Shown here piece after piece: positions 1 through 7,883 of a stretch of 64,000 nucleotides of DNA (positions are counted from its first letter, which is position 1; each line of letters opens with the position of its first letter). A program made the translations under genes and the position numbers. Source of the DNA: JBBSDP01 sp963754335 (GTDB lineage: Bacteria > Planctomycetota > Phycisphaerae > Tepidisphaerales > Tepidisphaeraceae); contig CAVWFQ010000010.1 of the NCBI GenBank assembly GCA_963754335.1, forward strand, positions 1,364,001 through 1,428,000, in the 5' to 3' direction. The notes under the pieces are model-generated. The model ran no database searches. It was not told the DNA's origin and saw nothing but the letters and a program-made list of their open reading frames with translations.

Positions 1-1316
1 ACAGGACCAGATCGGCGAGCTTGCCGACTTCGACCGAACCCAGGACATCGCCGAAGCCGTGCGCGATGGCGGGATTGATCGTGTACTTGGCGATGTAGCG
101 ACGGATGCGCAGATTGTCGTTGCCGGAAGAATCGCCTCGGAGCGATCCGCGCTGGGCAGCGCATTTTGTCGGCGGTCTGCCAGGTTCGCGTGATCACTTC
201 CCCGATTCGTCCCATCGCCTGCGAATCAGAGCTGATGATGCTGATGGCGCCCAGGTCGTGAAGAATGTCTTCGGCGGCAATGGTTTCGCCGCGAATGCGG
301 CTCTCCGCAAAAGCAACGTCCTCGGGAAGATTCGGATCAAGGTGATGGCAGACCATCAACATGTCCAGATGCTCGTCGAGGGTATTCACCGTGTAGGGTC
401 GTGTTGGATTCGTGGAACTGGGCAGGACATTCGCTTCGCCGCAAACACGGATGATGTCGGGGGCGTGCCCGCCACCTGCCCCCTCGGAGTGATAAGTGTG
501 GATCGTGCGTCCCTTGAAGGCCGCGATAGACGCCTCGACAAAGCCGGACTCGTTGAGCGTGTCGGTATGGATGGCGACCTGCACGTCATATTTCTCCGCC
601 ACCGAAAGGCAGCAATCGATTGCGGCCGGCGTCGTCCCCCAGTCCTCATGAAGTTTCAGGCCGATCGCGCCCCCTTCGATCTGCTCGGCCAGTCCTTGCG
701 GCAAAGCACTGTTCCCCTTTCCGGTGAACCCGAAATTGAGGGGCAGGGCGTCGGTCGCCTGGAGCATCATGCGGATGTGGGCGGCTCCCGGCGTGCAAGT
801 GGTGGCGCAGGTTCCGGTGGCCGGACCTGTTCCGCCACCGACCATAGTCGTAAGCCCGGCGGCGATCGCTTCGTTCGCCTGCTGGGGGCAGATGTAATGA
901 ATGTGAGTGTCGATTCCGCCGGCCGTGAGAATCAATCCTTCGCCGGCGATGACTTCGGTCGTTACGCCGACGATCATCCCCGGAGAAACCCCCGCCATGA
1001 CATCCGGGTTGCCGGCCTTTCCGATTCCGGAAATCAGGCCGTTCTTGATACCCACATCGGCTTTATAGATCCCGGTGTAATCCACGATGAGCGCGTTGGT
1101 GATGACACAATCGAGCGCGTCCGCCTGCCCCACGCCGGCCGCCTGACCCATCCCCTCGCGAATGGTTTTGCCGCCGCCGAATTTGCATTCATCTCCATAG
1201 ACGGCAAAGTCCTTTTCGACTTCGAGCATGAGCGATGTATCGCCAAGGCGTACTTTGTCGCCGGTGGTGGGGCCGTAAATGTGGGCGTAAGTGTCGCGGG
1301 AGATGGTGTGGGGCAT
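1..1316 (-). CDS. ureC: Urease subunit alpha (partial, frameshifted)
   Basis: This is the catalytic nickel subunit of cytoplasmic urease, which splits urea to ammonia and carbamate. It starts at ATG 1316 with GGAG at 1326-1323 and runs off the left edge. The metal and active-site residues are visible: His138 and His140 in THIHY, the carbamylated lysine Lys221 in GLKLHEDW, HTDTLNESGF, HSEGAGGGHAPD, CHHLD and SSDSQAMGR. After VITRTWQTADKM (about residue 386, near base 158) the frame breaks. The expected continuation, GNDNLRIRRYIAKYTINPAI, is present in another frame up to the edge. This is probably a one-base sequencing error, because both parts are highly conserved. About 130 C-terminal residues lie outside the window. 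Five unrelated genes separate it from ureAB. Confidence 0.95.
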   Translation of the reverse strand, partial: MPHTISRDTYAHIYGPTTGDKVRLGDTSLMLEVEKDFAVYGDECKFGGGKTIREGMGQAAGVGQADALDCVITNALIVDYTGIYKADVGIKNGLISGIGKAGNPDVMAGVSPGMIVGVTTEVIAGEGLILTAGGIDTHIHYICPQQANEAIAAGLTTMVGGGTGPATGTCATTCTPGAAHIRMMLQATDALPLNFGFTGKGNSALPQGLAEQIEGGAIGLKLHEDWGTTPAAIDCCLSVAEKYDVQVAIHTDTLNESGFVEASIAAFKGRTIHTYHSEGAGGGHAPDIIRVCGEANVLPSSTNPTRPYTVNTLDEHLDMLMVCHHLDPNLPEDVAFAESRIRGETIAAEDILHDLGAISIISSDSQAMGRIGEVITRTWQTADKMRCPARIAPRRFFRQRQSAHPSLHRQVHDQSRHRARLRRCPGFGRSRQARRSGP

Positions 1317-1493
1317 CTGAAACTCCGTTACGATTTACATGACCTATAGAGCGACAGATTTTCCTACGTCTATTGGCGCTCAAAGGGAGACGAAACACAC
1401 AAAACAACTTCGCGGTTTTGATCCATTGTTCGCACGAAGGTCGTGCTCTTGCCACGCCCGCCGGATCGCCTCGCGCCTCGACCAAACAACCGT

Positions 1494-1929
1494 CTACCGC
1501 CCACGAATGTCCGAAACCGGTCGCAATCGCAGTTCTTCCAATTCTTCCTGAATTCGATGAATTACGAGCGGATGCAGGGTGTCAACAAATTCGTCCGCCA
1601 ACCGCGCATGGGTCCAGCGGATCGCCGATGGATCGCGGGGAAGCATCGTCGGCAATGATGACCGGCGCATTGGAGCCTCGAAGCAATTCGTCGCGCTGAA
1701 GCGTTCCGCACCACACCTTAAACATGTCACCGTTGCGTTGGAGGACAGCGCATGGTCGACTTTTCCCGGGTACCCAAAATTCATGGATACGTTCCAACTT
1801 GCCACTCTTTGTAGGCTGCTCCCAGCTTCTGCCCGACCGGTAAGCCTTGTCCTCATGCAATTTGAAAAAACGAGCGACGAATCCGTCCTTCCAGTCTCGC
1901 GTGAGCGCCCGCCAATCGTCCGTGTGCAT
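1494..1929 (-). CDS. Small unknown protein downstream of the AAA ATPase (one frameshift)
   Basis: I do not recognise this family. It starts at ATG 1929, three bases after the ATPase stop, with GGAGGAA as ribosome-binding site inside the ATPase gene, so the two are probably co-translated. The first frame (MHTDDWRALTRDWKDGF to about residue 95) stops early at 1582. After the C4 run at 1637-1640 the next frame continues in the same soluble style (HARLADEFVDTLHPLVIHRI, then EELEELRLRPV) to a stop at 1494. Adding one C joins them into about 145 residues. There are no membrane segments or cysteine clusters and no HNH motif. Tight coupling suggests a partner or effector of the ATPase, but that is inference. 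Confidence 0.6.
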
Positions 1930-1932
1930 CTG

Positions 1933-3627
1933 CTATTCCTCCGTCTCCGAAGGCGGCGGATACATAAGATCTCCAAGGCGTCTCGATTCGCCGATACTTG
2001 TATCGAGGAAACCAGCTGGCCAATTCGCGAAATGACCGCGGTCATCGACCCTCAGAGGCTCGATTTGCGACTCAAGGTAGCCATAAGGCCGATCTCGAAG
2101 GTGCGTGAAATAGATGCGTAGCTTCTCTTGAGCGAACTCCTCTCCGAGAACCGCTCTTAGCAGCCTGCGGATAATGAGATCACTGTGGGTTTCAATCAAT
2201 ATAAAGCGTCCGTCATCGGCTTGTTGGAACAAAAATTCAGTGACCTCAAGTTGTAGTTTTGGATGGAGATGAACTTCTGGATTTTCGATCGACAACATTT
2301 CACCGGGCTTCATAAGAAACACCTGAACTACAATGGGGAGAACCTGTTGAAATCCCGAACTGAGCCGCTTAGCCGTGTGCGACCAACCGGTACAGCCGTG
2401 CTGGAACCGCGCGAGGTCGGTGGGATCGTCATCAGGATTAGGTGGAACTGATCGACCCTGGCGAGGCTCGTAATATTCGAGGAAGCCGCGTGGCGATTCC
2501 GCCGACGAACTCCAGTGATCGGAAGGGTGAAAACGACCGTGAGGATTGGTAACCTCTACCCCAGTGAGCCGCTTCATCCATTTTGAAACGAAAGTATCAA
2601 AGACGGGGCCGCTGGTCGGCCCGATTGCAGTACTCTCCATGGGCAAGCTTGCTGCCGATGTCAGTTTACGCATATCGTTGAAACTGAAAAATCGCTCAAG
2701 CAGAAGTGTATCGTGCCCATCGCTTCCAACCCGGCGCTTGCTAACCACATCCGGCACTTCCTTGGGCAACTCGGCAAAGGTAAAATCCAAACCTCGCTCT
2801 TTTGGAACGTCGCGGACCGCGCCGATATGAAAATAGGCCGACGCCCAAAGCTTTAGCAACTCGCAAATCCTTGCGAGCGCATTCTTGCAAACCAATTCCG
2901 GCACATCGAGCGCGATGCCATTCGCGACAGGGAGCACGCTCCAATCGCCTTTGCGTCGGTACTCAATCCGTGCAAGTTCAACCATCGACGTGACGAAGTT
3001 GCTCTGGCCTGGTAGCAGTGACTTTGAGCATTCGACCGAATAAACGGTGACCGGGTAAGTGTCTCCATCGAAAACCGGGGACGGCGCGGAAAGCCGGATT
3101 AGGTGTTCATCACCAATTCTCAGTTCGATCAAATGCTGAAAGCCCTCCGGGGAGAAGGTATCGGCAATGTGCGTTGGGTGAGAAATGCGAATCCGCAGCC
3201 GCATGCCGGCCTCGCACTCACCGCGCCAAAGCATTCGTTGCGGCGGCGACGTGGCCATCATCCCAATACCCGCGGCGTCGGACGTCGCCGGATTAAGTGG
3301 CTCGACAGTTACAAATTCTAATCCGACCGTACCCAGCGGGCCAAAGCGGCTAATCTGATCATCGCTCTCGACTGTTCCTGCATCTTGCGTTCGCACACGA
3401 GCGTTCATCCATTCATCTGAGCCGAGATCCGACCCATCAAAATCGAATTCCCAAGGCAACGTCGCAAGCGAAGCCTGGACCAAGCGCAGGACCTTAAACC
3501 ATGTGGATTTGCCGGAACCGTTCGTTCCACAGAGGACCGTGATAGGACGAATTTCCAGCCTCGCCCCATCTACGTAGGATCCGATGCCTCGGATGGTGAC
3601 GGCCTCTAGGCGAAGCGGGTAGTTCAT
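1933..3627 (-). CDS. AAA family ATPase, DUF3696-like (OLD/RecF-like)
   Basis: This is a 564-residue SMC/RecF-like ATPase. Walker A is GTNGSGKST at residues 34-42. Near residue 450 there is an ENPEVHLHPKLQ Walker B/signature segment, followed by an IETHSDLIIRRLLRA switch region. The C-terminus carries a WPAGFLDT motif like the DUF3696 tail. It has no TOPRIM, nuclease or transmembrane segment that I can see. Its ATG overlaps the toxin stop by four bases (ATGA), so it is translationally coupled to the MazF-like gene. ATPases of this group occur in phage defence and in uncharacterised two-gene modules. The position inside a urease operon, next to a toxin, supports an accessory or defence role, but the function is unproven. 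Confidence 0.85.
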   Translation of the reverse strand: MNYPLRLEAVTIRGIGSYVDGARLEIRPITVLCGTNGSGKSTWFKVLRLVQASLATLPWEFDFDGSDLGSDEWMNARVRTQDAGTVESDDQISRFGPLGTVGLEFVTVEPLNPATSDAAGIGMMATSPPQRMLWRGECEAGMRLRIRISHPTHIADTFSPEGFQHLIELRIGDEHLIRLSAPSPVFDGDTYPVTVYSVECSKSLLPGQSNFVTSMVELARIEYRRKGDWSVLPVANGIALDVPELVCKNALARICELLKLWASAYFHIGAVRDVPKERGLDFTFAELPKEVPDVVSKRRVGSDGHDTLLLERFFSFNDMRKLTSAASLPMESTAIGPTSGPVFDTFVSKWMKRLTGVEVTNPHGRFHPSDHWSSSAESPRGFLEYYEPRQGRSVPPNPDDDPTDLARFQHGCTGWSHTAKRLSSGFQQVLPIVVQVFLMKPGEMLSIENPEVHLHPKLQLEVTEFLFQQADDGRFILIETHSDLIIRRLLRAVLGEEFAQEKLRIYFTHLRDRPYGYLESQIEPLRVDDRGHFANWPAGFLDTSIGESRRLGDLMYPPPSETEE

Positions 3628-3974
3628 CGCTTGAGATCCAGCACAATCCTGAGTGAGCGATCTAGGCGTTCGATCGAAACAGGCGAAAGATTCCCAAGTC
3701 GCTTAACTAGCCGTTGGCGGTCAATCGCGCACCTGATGGGCAACACTACGCTTGGGCTGGTCAGCCCCCCTTCGGGAGGAAGCACCAGCACTTGGTCATA
3801 TTTGGCTTGCGCATGTGAGGTCAGCGGCACGACAACGATGACCCAATTGTGCTCGTTGTAGACGTTGCTCGTGACCACCACGGCTGGGCGCATCTTTTGG
3901 ACCTCGTGACCCACTACCGGATCCAGTGACACAAGCCAGATTTCCCCTCGACGAGGGTGTCGTTGTTGCGGCAT
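3624..3974 (-). CDS. MazF/PemK-family toxin (endoribonuclease)
   Basis: This 116-residue protein has the PemK/MazF pattern. It has the N-terminal RRGEIWLVSLDPVVGHE strand and turn, KMRPAVVVTSN with the conserved Arg-Pro pair, VVVPLTS, and a C-terminal helix (IERLDRSLRIVLDL). Family members are ribosome-independent mRNA interferases neutralised by a small upstream antitoxin. The start ATG is at 3974, 14 bases after the stop of the small Phd-like gene, the usual antitoxin-toxin order. Its stop overlaps the ATPase start (ATGA), which is less usual and ties toxin and ATPase synthesis together. The length is normal and the frame intact. Confidence 0.9.
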   Translation of the reverse strand: MPQQRHPRRGEIWLVSLDPVVGHEVQKMRPAVVVTSNVYNEHNWVIVVVPLTSHAQAKYDQVLVLPPEGGLTSPSVVLPIRCAIDRQRLVKRLGNLSPVSIERLDRSLRIVLDLKR

Positions 3975-3988
3975 CGCTAACTTCCCCT

Positions 3989-4240
3989 CTATTTGCCATT
4001 CCGCTCCCAGACCTCACGATCGACATGTTCCCATTCGTCGTTCAACTTGCGCGATTCATCGCGGCGACTCAAAATAGCCTCCTTCAGCTTTTCCTCGTCG
4101 ACTTCGTCAGACACGATAGGCGTGATTCGCGCGACGGGACGACCGTCAAATTCCAGTATTGAGCCTGCAGGGTCCTCGGCGAGCGAGAAGATAAAATCCT
4201 TGACTTGCTTCACTTCATGATTGAGGCTCACATGCTTCAT
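3989..4240 (-). CDS. Phd/YefM-like antitoxin
   Basis: This 83-residue acidic protein has a hydrophobic core segment, PAGSILEFDGRPVARITPI. That pattern is typical of the N-terminal DNA-binding fold of small antitoxins that override a 'use' or 'access' motif. The C-terminal half is charged and helical (DEEKLKEAILSRRDESRKLN) and probably wraps the toxin. Start ATG 4240 has GGAG six bases upstream. It sits 14 bases before the MazF-like toxin and is taken as its antitoxin. Related short proteins are often annotated only as hypothetical. The pairing is inferred from position and size. Confidence 0.7.
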   Translation of the reverse strand: MKHVSLNHEVKQVKDFIFSLAEDPAGSILEFDGRPVARITPIVSDEVDEEKLKEAILSRRDESRKLNDEWEHVDREVWERNGK

Positions 4241-4274
4241 ACATTTCTCCGTTGAGGCGATCGTCAGCGATCCG

Positions 4275-4616
4275 CTACTTCGCCGTCGCCGGTATCAAAC
4301 TGGGGATCTCCGGCCCCAGGCGCCAGCCGTTGGGAATCATTCCCGGTTTATTGAGAATTTCCTCATATTCTTCCGGAGTTACATCAACGATCACCGAGGG
4401 GAAAAACATTCCGGATGCCGGGTGAGGTCCAAAGAAGAGCGGTCGAACGCCTCCCCCAACTGCATTCTCGTTTACTTCGAGCAGCTTGATTGGCTCCTTG
4501 GGATCCATCTCCCGGTCCGCCTCAGCCAAGAGGCGGAAGATCAATTGCACTCCCGGATCGACGGAAAAATGCGCCTGGGCCAGACTGTCCGCAGCCGCAT
4601 TTCGTGATTGACTCAT
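4275..4616 (-). CDS. Hypothetical protein, first gene of the toxin-ATPase block
   Basis: I do not recognise this protein. From ATG 4616 (preceded by AGG-TCTGAG) it gives 113 residues. A second ATG, four codons upstream at 4628, lacks a ribosome-binding site. It is soluble and acidic, with no signal peptide. Visible landmarks are VQLIFRLLAEADREMDP, GGGVRPLFFGPHPASGMFFP and SVIVDVTPEEYEEILNKPGM, which look like a conserved compact alpha/beta fold. It lies 72 bases after ureAB and 34 bases before the antitoxin on the same strand, so it may be the first gene of the inserted block or a passenger of the urease transcript. Confidence 0.65.
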   Translation of the reverse strand: MSQSRNAAADSLAQAHFSVDPGVQLIFRLLAEADREMDPKEPIKLLEVNENAVGGGVRPLFFGPHPASGMFFPSVIVDVTPEEYEEILNKPGMIPNGWRLGPEIPSLIPATAK

Positions 4617-4688
4617 CTCAGACCTCATCGCAATTTTGGACCGTACGACCGGCTTTTCATTGTATCAAAGCGATCAAAGCCCATCCAT

Positions 4689-5456
4689 TTATTCATTTTC
4701 AAATTTCCTCTCCGCCACGTGGCGTAACGCCGTCTGCGATCCGGCCTCACTCACCGGACCGTCCGCGAGATTGTTTCCGCCGCGGATGACCCGGTTGCCG
4801 GCGATGTCTACGAGGGTCACCGTCTTGGTATCACCCGGCTCGAAGCGAACCGCGGTGCCGGCGGGAATGTCGAGGCGTTTGCCGTATGCTTTGCCACGAT
4901 CGAATCGCAGCGCGGCATTGGTTTCGATGAAGTGATAATGGCTCCCGACCTGGATGGGACGATCGCCGATGTTGGTGACCGGCAACGTCACCGATTCGCG
5001 ATCGGCGTTCAACAGCACATCTCCCTCTTTCGGCTCACAATGTCCGGGAACGATTCCGTCATCGGCCCCGCCGTGCGTGACATCGGCAAATAGAGCCGCA
5101 TCCGGAATAGGAAGGAAACTGCCATAAAGCGCGAGAGATAAATCGCCGTTTTCCGACGCGATCGGATGATGCACGGTCACGAGCTTGGTGCCATCGGGAA
5201 AGGTCCCCTCGACCTGGACTTCATGAATCATCCGCGAAACGCCATCCATCACCTGGCGAAGTCCGAGCAGACGCCGACCGAGATCCATCAACTCCGCGAC
5301 TTTTCGCCCATCGCGAATGAATTCGAGCACCTGGGTTGCGATCAGTGCGACGCTCTCGGGGTAATTGAGGCGAAGTCCGCGCGCCAGGCGCTTCTGGGCG
5401 AGGAAGCCGGCATTGTGAAGCATTAGCTTTTCGATATCGCGTGGCGAAAGGTGCAT
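4689..5456 (-). CDS. ureAB: Urease gamma-beta fusion subunit
   Basis: This one 255-residue protein carries both small urease subunits. Residues 1-100 are UreA (gamma), with MHLSPRDIEKLMLHNAGFLA, LNYPESVALI and the EGTFPDGTKLVTVHHPI end. After a short linker UreB (beta) follows, with GHCEPKEGDVLLNADR, VTNIGDRPIQVGSHYHF, RLDIPAGTAVRFEPGD and RVIRGGNN. Fused gamma-beta subunits are known, for example in Helicobacter. Start ATG 5456 has AAAGGA upstream. It follows ureD by 86 bases. ureC does not follow directly as is usual: the next 3.1 kb hold five other genes. Confidence 0.95.
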   Translation of the reverse strand: MHLSPRDIEKLMLHNAGFLAQKRLARGLRLNYPESVALIATQVLEFIRDGRKVAELMDLGRRLLGLRQVMDGVSRMIHEVQVEGTFPDGTKLVTVHHPIASENGDLSLALYGSFLPIPDAALFADVTHGGADDGIVPGHCEPKEGDVLLNADRESVTLPVTNIGDRPIQVGSHYHFIETNAALRFDRGKAYGKRLDIPAGTAVRFEPGDTKTVTLVDIAGNRVIRGGNNLADGPVSEAGSQTALRHVAERKFENE

Positions 5457-5542
5457 AAGATTCCTTTAACGATGAAACAAGAGAGGCCAAAAGCTCTGAA
5501 ACCAGTTCATCGTTCATACTTCATCGTTCATCGTTTCTTCTC

Positions 5543-6416
5543 CTACCACTTCCTCGCCCAGGGATCTTCCCCCAGCAACGCAGGGACAATCCATAAAATC
5601 TTCCGAATCCAGCGGCCGATCGATTCCGGGCCATTGCCAACGCATCGAATAAGCAATCCTCCCGGAATCGGACCAGCCACGAACGGGCCCGGGGCGCTTT
5701 CGGCAAATTCCCTGCCTTGCGATTGCGCGAGCAGCTTTGTCACGGCCGATCGCAACGGAGGTCCGATCAATACAATTGTCGCAATACAATCAAACCGGCC
5801 CATTCGATGCCATCCATCGATCGGCCCGTCAGTTGGATCGAGGCATAGCGCATCGCGATAAACGCGTTCGTCGCCAACAAAAATGTCACAGCGCGATTCA
5901 TAGCGGTGCATCGCCCATCTTTCGCCCCGCGCTCGCCGGCCGCTCGCCAGCACATCGATCAGAACCAGCCCGGCGGAGGCATCAAGACTGAATCGTTGCG
6001 ACTGCCGCAGTTCCGCGCCCGCAAAGCAAACGAGCGGGTCTGGCGCGATGACTGCTAATCCATCGGCTTCGATTTTCACGTCGAGCGATTGGCGGCATCC
6101 CTTTCCATCAAGCCGCTGATAGACTTTCGTCGATGATTGCGTTCCCAGCATGCAGGTCGCGCCGGCGCCGACACGCACGTCGAGGCTCACTTGATCGCCT
6201 CCGAGCAAACCGCCGCCGTAAGTGCTCTGGTAGATCCAGGCACTGTGGCAGCGCAGTTCGCGGCAGAAGCAATTTGAGGGGACTGTTGGCCCGGGCGCGG
6301 GTCACGACCGTTCTTCCGCCGGCCAACTCCGCCACAAGCATCCCTGCACCGGGTGTCGCGTCGAGCCGGGGAGAGTTTTCCGCAATCTGCCCTGTCAGGT
6401 TCATGGGGGCGATCAA
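5543..6416 (-). CDS. ureD: Urease accessory protein UreD/UreH (frameshifted)
   Basis: This is the scaffold for nickel insertion, acting with UreF and UreG. The N-terminal part (GAGMLVAELAGGRTVVTRAR, NSPLKLLLPRT) and the main part (GGDQVSLDVRVGAGATCMLG, QSSTKVY) lie in different frames. The missing link, SAWIYQSTYGGGLLGGD, is readable across about 6255-6190, so one indel near 6255 explains the break. The start is TTG 6416, overlapping the urtE stop, or ATG 6404. Neither has a clear ribosome-binding site. Its place directly after urtE and before ureAB fits one urea operon. Confidence 0.88.
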
Positions 6417-7108
6417 ACACTCAGATGCTGATGGATGATGTCGCTGTTCAGGTCACTGGTCAGTCCCTCCGCGGCCACGCGTCCCCGGTTCATGATATAG
6501 AACTGGTGGCCGAATTCCCGCACGAAATCCAGATACTGTTCGACCAGGACGATGGTCATATTGCGCTCGGTGACCAATCGCCTGAGAATGACGCCGATCT
6601 GTTGAATGATGTTGGGCTGAATCCCCTCGGTCGGTTCATCGAGAAGCAGGACTTTCGGATTGCCGGCCAGAGCGCGAGCAATGGCGAGCTGCTGCTGTTG
6701 GCCGCCCGACAAGTCGCCACCCATTCGCCGGGACATGGTCTTCAGGACGGGAAAAATCTCATAACAGTCTTCGGGAATCGTCCGTCGCCCGTCCGAACGC
6801 GCCTGGAGCCCCACCAGCAGATTCTCTTCGACGGTCAGCTTGGGAAAAATCTGCCGGCCCTGGGGAACAAGTGCAATTCCCGCCTTGGCCCGCTTGCTGG
6901 CGGGAAGTCCGCTCACATCTTTCCCACCCAACTCGATGGCGCCCGACTTGGGACGGAGCAGGCCGATGATGTTTTTCATCAGCGTTGTCTTTCCGACGCC
7001 GTTGCGACCCATCACGCAGGTCACCTTGCCCGGCTCCATTTTCATGTTGACGTCATGCAGTGCCGAAACCATGCCATAGGAAAAGCTGAGATGTTGAATG
7101 GATAGCAT
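6413..7108 (-). CDS. urtE: Urea ABC transporter ATP-binding subunit UrtE
   Basis: This is the second cytoplasmic ATPase of the high-affinity urea transporter, LivF-like, 231 residues. Walker A is GRNGVGKTTLM, the signature LSGGQQQQLAIARAL and Walker B KVLLLDEPTEGIQPN. Its ATG shares one base with the urtD stop (TAATG), so the two are translationally coupled. The EGIQPN segment after Walker B is typical of UrtE as opposed to branched-chain amino-acid paralogues, which supports urea as substrate together with the urease genes. Confidence 0.95.
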   Translation of the reverse strand: MLSIQHLSFSYGMVSALHDVNMKMEPGKVTCVMGRNGVGKTTLMKNIIGLLRPKSGAIELGGKDVSGLPASKRAKAGIALVPQGRQIFPKLTVEENLLVGLQARSDGRRTIPEDCYEIFPVLKTMSRRMGGDLSGGQQQQLAIARALAGNPKVLLLDEPTEGIQPNIIQQIGVILRRLVTERNMTIVLVEQYLDFVREFGHQFYIMNRGRVAAEGLTSDLNSDIIHQHLSV

Positions 7109-7881
7109 TAGCGTCCCAAATAGGCCTCGATCACCTGCGGATCCTTCTGCACTTCCTGCAAGGTTCCGTCGGCGAGGACTTTTCCTTCGTTCAAAACGGT
7201 GACGCGCGTGTCCAGGCGGCGGACGAAATCCATGTCATGCTCGATCACGATCAGCGTGTGATGGCCTTTTAATTCATTCAGCAATTCGGCCGTCAGTTCG
7301 GTTTCTTTGTCGGTCAATCCCGCCGCCGGCTCGTCGACCAGAAGGAGCTTGGGGTCGGCGATGATCAGCATGCTGATCTCCAGCCACTGACGCTGCCCGT
7401 GGCTGAGGTATTTGGCCGGCGTATGCAGATCGGAAGTCAGATGTACACGCTCGAGAATCGCGAGAATCGCCTCGCGCTGCTGTTCGGTTTCTTTGGTGAA
7501 GAGATTTCGCCAGATCCCGCGGCGGCCGGGAAGGGCCAGCTCCATATTTTCATAGACGGTCAGGCTGTCGAAAATAGTCGGCGTCTGAAATTTGCGGCCA
7601 ACGCCGATGCGGGCAATTTCCACGTCCGCCGCGCGCGTGACGTCAATCCCGTCGACCATCACCTTTCCCGTGACAGCGCACGTCTTGCCGCTGATCACAT
7701 CGCACATGGTCGTTTTGCCGGCTCCGTTGGGGCCGATCACCACGCGCAATTCGTTGCGGTCGATCGTGAGCGACTTGATGTCGAGCGCCTTGAAGCCGTC
7801 GAATGAGACGCTGACGTCCGTGAGGGACACCATCGGCGTGCCGCTGCGCGGATCGACAGGATCGGATGCTGGAGCAAGCAT
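7108..7881 (-). CDS. urtD: Urea ABC transporter ATP-binding subunit UrtD
   Basis: This is a LivG-like ATPase of 257 residues. It shows Walker A GPNGAGKTTMCDVISGKT, the variant signature LSHGQRQWLEISMLI, Walker B KLLLVDEPAAGLTDKE and the switch histidine in VIEHDMDFVRRLD. The LSHGQRQWLEI signature is the usual UrtD form. The start is ATG 7881, with GGGAGG about 15 bases upstream and two bases after the urtC stop. It energises UrtB-UrtC together with UrtE. Confidence 0.95.
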   Translation of the reverse strand: MLAPASDPVDPRSGTPMVSLTDVSVSFDGFKALDIKSLTIDRNELRVVIGPNGAGKTTMCDVISGKTCAVTGKVMVDGIDVTRAADVEIARIGVGRKFQTPTIFDSLTVYENMELALPGRRGIWRNLFTKETEQQREAILAILERVHLTSDLHTPAKYLSHGQRQWLEISMLIIADPKLLLVDEPAAGLTDKETELTAELLNELKGHHTLIVIEHDMDFVRRLDTRVTVLNEGKVLADGTLQEVQKDPQVIEAYLGR

Positions 7882-7883
7882 GT

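Noticed and set aside
105..1349. Long plus-strand open frame opposite ureC
   Set aside because: It is the antisense shadow of a clearly conserved urease alpha gene, and its translation shows no domain pattern.
1494..3627. ATPase plus small protein as a Septu or PARIS defence system
   Set aside because: The small protein has no HNH motif and no DUF4435-like text, so neither named system can be assigned.
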